Source: CP2-2F sp034436235 (lineage in GTDB: Bacteria; Chloroflexota; Anaerolineae; Aggregatilineales; UBA2796). From it: a stretch of 32,983 nucleotides of DNA. Under the pieces are notes generated by a model. That model was not told the origin of the DNA. It saw only the letters and a program-made list of their open reading frames with translations, and made no database searches. The DNA lies in NCBI GenBank assembly GCA_034436235.1, contig DAOTWB010000245.1, forward strand, positions 1 to 32,983. The letters run 5' to 3'. A program made the position numbers and the translations under genes. Shown here one piece after another: positions 17,465 to 24,833 of this stretch; positions within the stretch are counted from its first letter, which is position 1; each line of letters opens with the position of its first letter.

Positions 17465-17851
17465 ATGCCGATCAGATTAGAGCCACATACAGCGGAGAAA
17501 GTTTTAGTCCTGCGCTACATTGCGCCCGTCAATCCTGATGATGACTTGCCTGCCTCTGTGCAAGCCATTGTCGAGTTCTCGCACACTGTTCAAGGCGATT
17601 TTTTCGTCATCTCTGATACGCGCGCGTTTCAACTCACTTTTGATGTGCTGGTGGAAGTACTCGATCTAGTGCGCCGACAATTGGTAGGCGTGCCTGTCCA
17701 TTTTGTCATTGTTGGCACAGGCGAAATAGTCCGTCTTGCTGCGGAAGCTATCACTCAAAAGCAATACGGCAGCTTCGATCCTGCCAAAGTCTTTGCCACT
17801 GATCAGGAAGCCTTTGCGCACTGCCTCGCCGAACTTCAGAAATCCGCCTGA
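17465..17851 (+). CDS. small conserved-looking protein, duplicated copy 1
   Basis: A 128-residue soluble protein with alternating hydrophobic strands and amphipathic helices (DFFVISDTRAF, FDVLVEVLDLVRRQLVGVPVHFVIVG, ending AFAHCLAELQKSA). The pattern suggests a compact alpha/beta fold of the SpoIIAA/STAS-like kind, but I cannot name a family with confidence. AAGAGG at 17453-17458 supports the start. It has its own promoter-like element and a hairpin terminator, so it is a single-gene unit. It is 77 % identical to copy 2. Both copies keep an uninterrupted frame, which argues that both are used. Confidence 0.8.
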   Translation: MPIRLEPHTAEKVLVLRYIAPVNPDDDLPASVQAIVEFSHTVQGDFFVISDTRAFQLTFDVLVEVLDLVRRQLVGVPVHFVIVGTGEIVRLAAEAITQKQYGSFDPAKVFATDQEAFAHCLAELQKSA

Positions 17852-17860
17852 GTTGACACA

Positions 17861-17889
17861 ACCTGCCTATCAAGGCGTGATGGGCAGGT
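17861..17889 (+). terminator. hairpin after duplicated gene copy 1
   Basis: ACCTGCCTATCA (17861-17872) pairs with TGATGGGCAGGT (17878-17889) through 12 bp with one G-T wobble and loop AGGCG. The T-run that follows is weak (CAATTTA). Confidence 0.7.
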
Positions 17890-17989
17890 CAATTTACTCA
17901 AAACGCGCACACACCTCGCTTGCGAGCCTGCGTCTCACAACTTGATAACAAAAATTGATCTCTCAACATAAATTTCACTGAAGTTCATC

Positions 17990-17995
17990 TATAAT
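17990..17995 (+). promoter_or_regulatory. -10 element of duplicated gene copy 2
   Basis: Perfect TATAAT after TTCATC. AACAT at 17965-17969 lies 20 nt upstream. A standard -35 is not visible. Confidence 0.6.
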
Positions 17996-18031
17996 GGACG
18001 AGATGGATGTGTTTTGTGAGAGAGGTATCAC

Positions 18032-18418
18032 ATGCCGATCAGTTTAGAGCCGCATGTTGCTGAGAAAATTCTGTTCCTGCGTTACGTCGCGCCTGTCAAT
18101 CCTGATGAGGATATGCCTGCCGCCATACAAGCTATCATCGAGTTCTCACAGAGCGTGCAGGGCGATTTCTTCGTCATCTCTGATGCACGCGAATTTCCCG
18201 TCACTTTTGATGTGCTGGTCGAAGCGCTCGATCTGGTGCGCCGCCAATTGATAGGCGTGCCTGTTCGCTTTGTCGTCATCGGCACGGATGAAATGGTTCG
18301 CTTTGCCGCAGAGGCAATCGCGCAGAAGCAGTATGGCGGCTTTGAGCCTGCTAAAGTCTTCGCGACTGACGAGGAAGCCTTTGCGCACTGCCTTGCCGAA
18401 CTCAAAAAGTCTGCTTGA
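18032..18418 (+). CDS. small conserved-looking protein, duplicated copy 2
   Basis: A 128-residue paralogue of the preceding gene with the same length and no gaps. The changes are mostly conservative (Ile/Val, Asp/Glu). Unchanged stretches include APVNPD, VQGDFFVISD, TFDVLVE, LDLVRRQL, PAKVFATD and EAFAHCLAEL, which probably form the core or an interaction surface. AGAGG upstream of the ATG and a strong terminator downstream mark it as an independent unit. The function is unknown. Confidence 0.8.
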   Translation: MPISLEPHVAEKILFLRYVAPVNPDEDMPAAIQAIIEFSQSVQGDFFVISDAREFPVTFDVLVEALDLVRRQLIGVPVRFVVIGTDEMVRFAAEAIAQKQYGGFEPAKVFATDEEAFAHCLAELKKSA

Positions 18419-18427
18419 GCTGCCGCA

Positions 18428-18460
18428 ACCTGCTCATCGCGCTGCGATGGGCAGGTTTGT
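18428..18460 (+). terminator. terminator after duplicated gene copy 2
   Basis: ACCTGCTCATCGC (18428-18440) and GCGATGGGCAGGT (18444-18456) form a 13-bp stem with one wobble and a three-base loop, followed by TTGT. Confidence 0.8.
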
Positions 18461-18487
18461 CTCCATCGCTCAGCGCCGAATTGCCCC

Positions 18488-18516
18488 TTGATCTTCTTTA
18501 CGATACAAAGTATCAT
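18488..18516 (+). promoter_or_regulatory. sigma70-type promoter of the zinc receptor fusion gene
   Basis: TTGATC at 18488-18493 and TATCAT at 18511-18516 are separated by exactly 17 nt. The first operator palindrome covers the end of the spacer and most of the -10. Confidence 0.65.
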
Positions 18517-18536
18517 AAACTTGATACACCGTATCG
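18501..18536. promoter_or_regulatory. double palindromic operator (two GATAC-N3-GTATC sites)
   Basis: CGATACaaaGTATCA at 18501-18514 plus one base and TGATACaccGTATCG at 18522-18536 are two inverted repeats whose starts are 21 bp apart, i.e. two helical turns on one face of the DNA. The whole 36-bp stretch is itself nearly symmetric. It overlaps the -10 and the start region of transcription, the position of a repressor site. A zinc-responsive repressor is a reasonable guess from the gene it controls, but the motif is not one I can assign to a known regulator. Confidence 0.7.
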
Positions 18537-18557
18537 TTTAGTGCAAGAGGTGATTCG

Positions 18558-20636
18558 ATGCACGCACTTACTTCAACGCGCCGACGCAGCGCTTTGCTGG
18601 CATTCTGCCTGATCATAGCGCTTCTGCTCGCGCCATTGATGGCGCTGCCTATCAGCGCGAACAACAAGTTGAAAATCGTGGCGACCACTAGCATTGTCGC
18701 CGATCTGGTCAAGAACGTGGTCGGCGAGAATGCCGAGATTGTCACGCTCGTGCCTGCCGATAGCGACGCACACACCTTCGAGCCGAGTCCAGCCGATAGC
18801 GCTGCGCTGGCTGATGCCGACGTGATCTTCGAGATCGGGCTAGGCTTTGAGTTCTGGCTAGACGGTCTGTATGAGTCGTCAGGCTCAAAGGCGCGCCGCA
18901 TTCGTCTTGCCGGCAGCATTCAGCCTTTGGCAAGCAATACTATGCTGCGCCTGCTCGTCTCAGACTTTGAGACAGCGCCCAGCAAGCTGATCGACGTGGA
19001 TAACGGCAAGATCATCGCGCGCTATGAAGTCGGCGCGCCAACTTATCCATACACCAGTCCAACAGGTCGTTTTGGCGTCAAGATTCAGACGAACGCCAAT
19101 CTGATCACGGCAGTGGATAGCGGCATCCTGATCGAAGATCACGGCGATCACATGCATCCATACAAGCGCGACGCGCGCCTGACCGATTTCCGCGCCGAAG
19201 GACGCACGCCAATTCACTACGTCGCGCACGCGGGACAGATCGCCATCTTCAACGACGGCAGCGGCGAGGTGATGTTGCTGACCGAGCGTAATTTTGAGTC
19301 AGCTGAGGCAGAGATGCTCACGTTCAAGACGGCGCGTCCGCATCACGGCGTGGCAGTGCCGCTCGGCGATCGCATTGTGCTGAGCGTGCCAGATACGCAG
19401 AACATGGATTACGCGCTGCCGCTCGGCATTGAAGTGCGCGACATGCGCGATAATGTGGTCGCCAGCTTCGCCGATCAATGTCCCGGTCTGCACGGCGAGG
19501 CGAGCAGCGGCGCTTTCACGGCTTTCGGCTGCGCGGATCGCGTCCTCGTGCTAGAGCGCAACGGCGATGATTTCAGCGTGAAGAGCCTGCGCTACGCGCC
19601 TGAGACGCCAAGCGGCACGCGCGTCGGCACGGTCATCGGACACGAGAAGCAGAATTTCTTCATCGGCAACTTCGGTCAGACAGGTTTGGTGCGCATTGAT
19701 CCAATCGCAGGCACGCTGACGCCGATCACATTGCCGATGCGCTACTCTGCTTTTCGGCTTGACGCTGAGACAGGCGAGAAGATCATCGTTGTGACGACAG
19801 ATGGCAGCGTGCATCGCATTGACGCCATGACGGGTCGCATTGAGGCGAGCATCGAAGCAGTGACGCCGTTCGTCTTCCGCACGCGCGTGCCGCGTCCAGG
19901 CTTGGCAACTGTGCGCAATCTGGCGTACGTCACCGATCCTGCCGCCGGCGAAGTGGTCGAAATTGATCTTGAGGCGATGAACGTCACGCGGCGCTTCGTG
20001 GTGGAAGGCAAGCCTGTGCGCTTGGCAGTGCTGGGCGTGCTTGAGATGGAGCACGACCATGACCATGATCACGATCACGGTCATGCGCACGATCACGACC
20101 ACGATCACGGCATGTTCGATCCGCATATCTGGACGGACGTGGTCAATGCGCAGGCGATGGTGCGCACCATCCGCGACGCAATGGTCGAGCTTGACGCTGC
20201 CAACGCGAGCGTCTATCGCAGCAATGCCAATGCCTATCTCGCCGAACTCACAGCGCTGGATCGCTTTGTGCGCGAGCAGGTCGCTCAGATTCCTGAGGCG
20301 AATCGCATCTTGGTGACGCCGCACAACTCGTTCGCCTACTTCGCTGAGCGCTACGGCTTCCAGACGATGAGTCCGCTTGGCGTGACTACAGCAGAGGCTG
20401 ATCCTGCGGCAGGCGCGCTGGCAGAGCTGATCGAAGAGATCAAAGCGCGCGGCGTGAAGGCTGTGTTTCCTGAGAATACCAGCAGTCCGCGCCTGATGGA
20501 ACTGATCGCGCGCGAAGCAGGCGTGGCGCTTGGCAAGACGCTCATCGCCGACTCGCTGAGCGCGACGGGCGAGACGGCGACTTACATCGGCAAGATACGT
20601 CACAACGTCAGCGCGATTGTTGAAGCGCTCAAGTGA
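18558..20636 (+). CDS. zinc ABC transporter solute receptor (AztC/ZnuA type) with inserted AztD-like chaperone domain
   Basis: A 692-residue exported protein (signal peptide 1-34). Residues 38-124 are the N-lobe of a cluster A-I metal receptor, with the zinc ligand His72 in DAHTFEPSPAD. The C-lobe resumes after a His/Asp-rich loop (499-518) with DPHIWTD (His523), TPHNSF (His589) and IADSL (Asp665). This His/His/His/Asp set matches AztC-type zinc receptors. Between the lobes sit about 365 residues (126-492) that resemble the zinc chaperone AztD, a beta-propeller: HGDHMH at 195-200, PHHG at 261-264, CPGLHGEA...FGC (Cys308/Cys325, possible disulfide) and repeated blade-like strands. In known systems AztD is a separate periplasmic protein that hands zinc to AztC. 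No permease or ATPase gene is adjacent. AGAGGTG before the ATG supports the start. Confidence 0.88.
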   Translation: MHALTSTRRRSALLAFCLIIALLLAPLMALPISANNKLKIVATTSIVADLVKNVVGENAEIVTLVPADSDAHTFEPSPADSAALADADVIFEIGLGFEFWLDGLYESSGSKARRIRLAGSIQPLASNTMLRLLVSDFETAPSKLIDVDNGKIIARYEVGAPTYPYTSPTGRFGVKIQTNANLITAVDSGILIEDHGDHMHPYKRDARLTDFRAEGRTPIHYVAHAGQIAIFNDGSGEVMLLTERNFESAEAEMLTFKTARPHHGVAVPLGDRIVLSVPDTQNMDYALPLGIEVRDMRDNVVASFADQCPGLHGEASSGAFTAFGCADRVLVLERNGDDFSVKSLRYAPETPSGTRVGTVIGHEKQNFFIGNFGQTGLVRIDPIAGTLTPITLPMRYSAFRLDAETGEKIIVVTTDGSVHRIDAMTGRIEASIEAVTPFVFRTRVPRPGLATVRNLAYVTDPAAGEVVEIDLEAMNVTRRFVVEGKPVRLAVLGVLEMEHDHDHDHDHGHAHDHDHDHGMFDPHIWTDVVNAQAMVRTIRDAMVELDAANASVYRSNANAYLAELTALDRFVREQVAQIPEANRILVTPHNSFAYFAERYGFQTMSPLGVTTAEADPAAGALAELIEEIKARGVKAVFPENTSSPRLMELIAREAGVALGKTLIADSLSATGETATYIGKIRHNVSAIVEALK

Positions 20637-20660
20637 AATAGCGCTAGTCTAGGTTGCGTA

Positions 20661-20688
20661 AGGGCAGTTCGCACGAACTGCCCTTTTT
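20661..20688 (+). terminator. terminator after the zinc receptor fusion gene
   Basis: AGGGCAGTTC and GAACTGCCCT form a perfect 10-bp stem with a GCAC loop, followed by a T-run to 20688. Confidence 0.92.
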
Positions 20689-20725
20689 GTCAGCAGCTCA
20701 TAACATGCGCTTAACGCGATTCACC

Positions 20726-20731
20726 TATAAT
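20726..20731 (+). promoter_or_regulatory. -10 element of the channel-GAF gene
   Basis: TATAAT after TTCACC. AACAT at 20702-20706 lies 19 nt upstream. Same pattern as the promoters of the duplicated small genes. Confidence 0.6.
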
Positions 20732-20766
20732 TACATGCAGTGAATAGTGTAAGAGGTGAGCGCGGT

Positions 20767-23355
20767 ATGTTCAACTCACAGCGGCTTCGTTTGAAACAAT
20801 GGACGTTCTGGGAATGCAGCGTGCCGCTGCTACAGAAGATGTTGGCGGAAGTTGATCAGGAGTTGGGCAAGGTCACGCGCCAAATCCGCGTGGCAGAGCG
20901 CGCCTTCAATCAACTGATCGCTGCCGGCGATCCGTTCACCATTGACGAGAAACGCGCTCAGATCGAGACGCTGTGGCAAAAACATGAGCGCATGATGCGC
21001 CGCAAGCGCGAAATCGAGGCGATCATCCGCCAGAAGACGCTCGACGAGCGCATGATCAAGCTTGGCGAGCGCTTCGGCATCGGCGACCTGACCGCACTCT
21101 TACGCTATATCCGCATCGTCATCTTGACCGTGAGCGTGGCAGTCAACGTCCTGGCTTTGCTCGAGCCAAGTCCGCGCCTGAGGCAGCCTTACGATCAGAT
21201 CGACCTGATCTGCTCGCTGTTGCTCTCAAGCGAATTCGCCTTCCGCCTGTTGTTGGTCAGCCGCCGTCTCGCCTATTTCCGAAGCCGCTTCTTCGATATC
21301 TTCATCTCGCTGCCGCTGGTGGCGATCTCTGCGCCGTTCCCTGCGCTCAACTTCACAGCGCGCCTGCTGACCTTGTTGAGAATCGGGCGTTTGGTGCGCC
21401 TGATTGTAGGCGAGCGCAAAGGACGCCTGCAGAGCATCCGCTTGCTGAGCGCGCCTGAGTTCGTCTTGCTCTATCGCGCCGCGTTCACAGCTTTTGTGCT
21501 GGTCGCGCTGGGCGCCGCTGCACTGATGAGCGCCGAAGGTGCGCGGAACGAGCGCTTCAGCAATTTCGATGAGAATTTTTGGTGGGGCGTGCAGACAGTC
21601 CTGCTGGGCGAGCTGGACGGCACGCCTGAAGGTTTGATGGGACGCTTGATCACGATTGGCATCGCTGTGCTAGGCGTCTCGCTCACCTCAATCTTGATCG
21701 CGACGCTGACCAGCACGCTGGTCAATCTGTCTTCTGACTCAAGCGACCTTGAGCGCCAACAAGAAGATATCCTCGCTAAGCTGACTCAGATGCGCGAGCA
21801 GCTCGATCTGTTGACCAACGCGCGCCAAACAGCCATTCGTGCGTCAGCGCGCATCAATTTTGCGCTCAGCAACGGCTTACAAGGCGAGCAGGATGTCATG
21901 CAATGGGCGCTGCAGGTTTTGATGACAGATTTCAGCTGCCAGTATGCCGCGCTCTATATGCTTGACGAGTCTACGCGCTGCGCTATTTTGAGCGCTGCCT
22001 GTGGCAACCAGAATTTTGCGCCGAGCGCGCGCGTGCCATACGACGCAGGCATCATCGGACGCGCAGCTTCACTGGCGCGGCGCGGCAGCGGCAGCGAGCT
22101 GCCCGAGTATGAGTCCGAGCCGTTGCCTTTGGCGGATGGCGCCGCTCTTGCCATGCCGCTCTACATACGGCGCGAGCGGCGCGTCTTGGCGATTGGCGTG
22201 CTGTACACAGTTGTGCCGCAAGCGTGGCTGAGCGACGAGCTGATGCTTCTGCTGCTCACAGATATCAGCATCGCCATAGCGCAATACCTTCACAATAACG
22301 AGACTATCACGCGCCATGAAGCGCTGCTCAACAGCATCTCAGATTTGCAGGCGACGATGGAGCAAGTGACGACAACGCTCGACTACGACCAGATGCTCTT
22401 CGTGCTGGCTGAAGGCGCCTGCGCGCTGTTGGAAGCCGATATGAGCAAGGTCATGCTTTTAGAGGACAACAAAACGATCTTGCGCGGCGTGGCGTGGTAT
22501 GGCATGGACGATGAGCTAGGACGGTCGCTTTTCAGCAAAGTCGGCGAAGGCTTGAGCGGCTTGTGCGCAAAGACGGGCAATTCGGTCAAGAGCAGCAACT
22601 TGCTGACCGATCAGCGCGTGACCGAGCATAACAGTCAGGCGCGGCGCAGCGGTATGCGCTCTGAGCTGTGCGTGCCGATTCGTGTGCGCGGCGAAGTGCT
22701 GGGCGTGCTGAGCGTGATGAGCCGCGAACACAAGCGCTTCTCGCAAGAAGAAGAGACCTTGCTCAGCACATTGGCAGGGCAGGCAGGCGCGGCGCTGGAA
22801 AACGCGCGCATTTACAGCATGATGCAGCGCCAGTTGACCATCGCGCGCACGATGAAAGAGGCGAGCGAATTCTTGAACCGCGTGACGGACGAACAGACGG
22901 CGCTCAACTGGCTGCTGGAAAAGTTTCAGCGCGTTGTGCCGTACGATACAGCTTCGGTCATGTTGGTGAGCGACAGAGTGCTACGCCTTGCGGCTGCCTT
23001 CGGCTTCGCAGAAGGCGCGCTGCCTGCCGATTTCAGCCTGCCGATCGATGAGCATGTCTTGTTCCAAGAAGTGGCGTCGCGGCGGCAGCCTGTGTTGGTC
23101 AGCGATACGCACGCACACAGCGAATGGCTGGGCGGACCAGTGGACTTCCGCAGCTGGATCGGCGTGCCGCTGATCGTGGAAGGCGTGGTGATCGGCTTGC
23201 TAGGTATAGATAGCCAAAAGCCGAACGCCTTCACGCCGGATGATGTGGAAATCGCGGCGCGTTTCGGCGTTCAAATCTCGCTCGCAGTGCGCACGGCGCG
23301 CCTTTACCGCCGCTTGGAAGAATGCGCCGCGTCTTCTGCGCTAGGCGTCTCTTGA
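20767..23355 (+). CDS. voltage-gated-channel-like membrane domain fused to three GAF domains
   Basis: 862 residues from the ATG at 20767. An upstream in-frame GTG at 20740 is less likely because AAGAGGTGAG (20751-20760) fits the ATG. A charged helical N-terminus (about 15-100) is followed by six hydrophobic segments (about 105-330). One is an S4-like helix with Arg205, Arg208 and Arg211 at every third position, and a pore-loop-like stretch lies before the last helix. Where potassium channels read TVGYGD, this protein has VLLGELD (Gly281, Glu282, Leu283, Asp284). Three GAF domains occupy roughly 350-520, 525-690 and 695-855. The second has EGLSGLCAKTGN and GVLSVMSR; the third ends GVPLIVEGVVIGLLGID. 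No kinase, cyclase or other output domain follows. It may be a ligand-controlled channel or a membrane-bound sensor that uses the channel fold. Confidence 0.82.
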   Translation: MFNSQRLRLKQWTFWECSVPLLQKMLAEVDQELGKVTRQIRVAERAFNQLIAAGDPFTIDEKRAQIETLWQKHERMMRRKREIEAIIRQKTLDERMIKLGERFGIGDLTALLRYIRIVILTVSVAVNVLALLEPSPRLRQPYDQIDLICSLLLSSEFAFRLLLVSRRLAYFRSRFFDIFISLPLVAISAPFPALNFTARLLTLLRIGRLVRLIVGERKGRLQSIRLLSAPEFVLLYRAAFTAFVLVALGAAALMSAEGARNERFSNFDENFWWGVQTVLLGELDGTPEGLMGRLITIGIAVLGVSLTSILIATLTSTLVNLSSDSSDLERQQEDILAKLTQMREQLDLLTNARQTAIRASARINFALSNGLQGEQDVMQWALQVLMTDFSCQYAALYMLDESTRCAILSAACGNQNFAPSARVPYDAGIIGRAASLARRGSGSELPEYESEPLPLADGAALAMPLYIRRERRVLAIGVLYTVVPQAWLSDELMLLLLTDISIAIAQYLHNNETITRHEALLNSISDLQATMEQVTTTLDYDQMLFVLAEGACALLEADMSKVMLLEDNKTILRGVAWYGMDDELGRSLFSKVGEGLSGLCAKTGNSVKSSNLLTDQRVTEHNSQARRSGMRSELCVPIRVRGEVLGVLSVMSREHKRFSQEEETLLSTLAGQAGAALENARIYSMMQRQLTIARTMKEASEFLNRVTDEQTALNWLLEKFQRVVPYDTASVMLVSDRVLRLAAAFGFAEGALPADFSLPIDEHVLFQEVASRRQPVLVSDTHAHSEWLGGPVDFRSWIGVPLIVEGVVIGLLGIDSQKPNAFTPDDVEIAARFGVQISLAVRTARLYRRLEECAASSALGVS

Positions 23356-23507
23356 GCTTGCGGCAGCAGCTCAGGTTGTCTATCACAAAGGCTTTGCGCC
23401 GCTCTCAGGCGCTCGCGAAAGCTCGGCGGCGGCACAATCAAAGTGTCGTCGCCTTCTTGCTCAGGCTCATCGTGCAGCGCGTCGTTCAGTTCAGGTGTGT
23501 TTTCCAT
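23304..23507 (-). CDS. possible 67-residue acidic protein
   Basis: An open frame on the minus strand starts at an ATG (23505-23507) and codes for MENTPELNDALHDEPEQEGDD... ending EDAAHSSKRR. It is acidic, Pro/Gln-rich and probably disordered; I do not recognise it. Pro-Glu pairs are written CCT GAG, the habit of the surrounding genes. A minus-strand promoter-like pair (TTGCTT, complement of 23567-23572, and CATAAG, complement of 23544-23549, 17 nt apart) lies upstream. Its 3' end overlaps the convergent channel-GAF gene by 52 nt and the ribosome-binding site is weak, so it remains tentative. Confidence 0.4.
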   Translation of the reverse strand: MENTPELNDALHDEPEQEGDDTLIVPPPSFRERLRAAQSLCDRQPELLPQAQETPSAEDAAHSSKRR

Positions 23508-23559
23508 TGATAGCTTCTCAAAGCGACTCAACGTCTCTATAAACTTATGCTAAACGCAC

Positions 23560-23588
23560 CTGAAAAAAGCAACTCTCAAAGCTATAAC
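23560..23588 (+). promoter_or_regulatory. candidate promoter for tyrS
   Basis: CTGAAA at 23560-23565 and TATAAC at 23583-23588 are 17 nt apart, about 100 nt before the tyrS start. The rest of the 23508-23683 interval shows only the divergent promoter-like pair for the minus ORF. I see no leader hairpin or T-box signature. Confidence 0.4.
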
Positions 23589-23683
23589 AGATCGGCGCGG
23601 CGCAGCTGTGCTAAACAGCGCGCACAAAATGCGGTAGACTGTTCGCATATCTATCTGCGAGCATTCCTGAAGGGCAAACGCGA

Positions 23684-24832
23684 ATGAGCGAGACAACATC
23701 CTTGAGCGTTGAGGGACGCGCTGCGCTGATCACGCGCAATCTTGAGGAAGTGATCGGCGCGGAAGAGATTCCCGCGCTGCTGGCGCAAGGCTTGCCGTTG
23801 CGCCATTACATCGGCTTGGAAATCTCGGGCAAGCTGCACCTTGGCACAGGCTTGATGTGTATGCAAAAAGTGCGCGACCTGCAGCAAGCAGGCGTGCATT
23901 GCATCATCTTCCTCGCCGATTGGCATACGTGGATCAACGATAAGCTCGGCGGCGACCGCGAACGAATCAAGCGCGTGGCAGTTGGCTACTTCAAAGAAGG
24001 CTTGAAAGCGTCTTTGGCGGCGCTGGGCGGCAAGCCTGAGGCGCTGGAATTCGTGCTAGGCTCTGAGCTGTATCATCACAACGATGCCTACTGGGAGACG
24101 CTGATCGAGGTCGGCAAGAATACCACGCTCAATCGCATTTTGCGCAGCATCAGCATCATGGGGCGCAGCGAAGGCGAGAGCATAGATTTTGCTAAGCTGA
24201 TCTATCCGCCGATGCAAGTTGCCGATATCTTCATTCTGCGCGCCAACATCGCACAAGGCGGCATGGATCAGCGCAAGGCGCACGTCATTGCGCGCGATGT
24301 GGCGAACATGCTCACGGTCGCGCCGCTGCGCGATTCGACGGGCAAGGTCATCAAGCCGATTGCCGTGCATCACCATCTGTTGCTCGGCTTGGACAAGCCG
24401 CCGCAGTGGCCTGTGGACGCCGAAAAACTCCGCGAGCTGCGCACTGCCATGAAGATGAGCAAGTCCAAGCCGCGCTCAGCCGTTTTCATTCACGATACAC
24501 CGGATGAAATCCGCGCCAAGATGCGCAAGGCGTTCTGCCCGCCGCCTTCGGACGGTCTGGATTTCAATCCTGTCCTCGATTGGGCAGAACATCTGATCTT
24601 CCGCAACGGACAGACGCTTTTTGTGGCGCGCACGCCTGAGAATGGCGGCAATATCGCGTTTGAGAGCTATGAAGCGCTGACGGCAGCTTATAGCGACGGC
24701 AGCCTGCATCCGATGGACTTGAAAAACGCGATGAGCGAGGCGCTCATCGCGCTGCTGGAGCCTGTGCGCAAACATTTTGAGGATCACGCTGAGATCAAGG
24801 CGATGTGGACTGAGCTAGAGGCGATGTTGTGA
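23684..24832 (+). CDS. tyrS: tyrosyl-tRNA synthetase, archaeal/eukaryotic type
   Basis: A 382-residue class I synthetase that charges tRNA-Tyr. The HIGH-equivalent HLGTG is at 52-56 and KMSKS at 257-261. The body follows the archaeal TyrRS layout: HYIGLEISGKLHLG (Tyr42 in the tyrosine pocket), LADWHTWINDK, YPPMQVADI and GGMDQRK (the Tyr/Gln/Asp/Gln pocket residues), then AFCPPP and LHPMDLKNA near the end. Bacterial TyrRS has a C-terminal S4-like RNA-binding domain that is absent here. The start is 1 of 1 plausible ATG; the ribosome-binding site is GAAGGG. It is followed after one base by the next gene, so they form one operon. Confidence 0.9.
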   Translation: MSETTSLSVEGRAALITRNLEEVIGAEEIPALLAQGLPLRHYIGLEISGKLHLGTGLMCMQKVRDLQQAGVHCIIFLADWHTWINDKLGGDRERIKRVAVGYFKEGLKASLAALGGKPEALEFVLGSELYHHNDAYWETLIEVGKNTTLNRILRSISIMGRSEGESIDFAKLIYPPMQVADIFILRANIAQGGMDQRKAHVIARDVANMLTVAPLRDSTGKVIKPIAVHHHLLLGLDKPPQWPVDAEKLRELRTAMKMSKSKPRSAVFIHDTPDEIRAKMRKAFCPPPSDGLDFNPVLDWAEHLIFRNGQTLFVARTPENGGNIAFESYEALTAAYSDGSLHPMDLKNAMSEALIALLEPVRKHFEDHAEIKAMWTELEAML

Positions 24833-24833
24833 G

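Larger units (their letters stand above)
17348..18460 (+). repeat. tandem duplication of a promoter-gene-terminator unit (period 568)
   Basis: TCGCTT at 17348-17353 recurs at 17916-17921. A 35-base block beginning GAGCCTGCGTCTCAC at 17356 recurs without change at 17924. After it come further near-identical bases up to AACATAAATT, then the -10 element, the ribosome-binding site, the gene and a hairpin in the same order. The constant offset of 568 shows a direct duplication that began inside the 3' end of the permease gene. The two proteins are 77 % identical (99 of 128 residues by my alignment), while the 35-base upstream block is unchanged. Confidence 0.85.

Noticed and set aside
20041..20110. 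CAC/GAC-rich repeat as a tandem DNA repeat or CRISPR-like element
   Set aside because: It encodes the His/Asp-rich metal loop of the zinc receptor and is explained by the protein. No spacer-repeat pattern exists anywhere in the window.
19551..20603. Long open frame of 350 codons on the minus strand inside the zinc receptor gene
   Set aside because: It is a shadow of codon bias in a GC-rich gene: it lies fully antisense to a well-supported protein and gives a His/Arg-rich product without family features.
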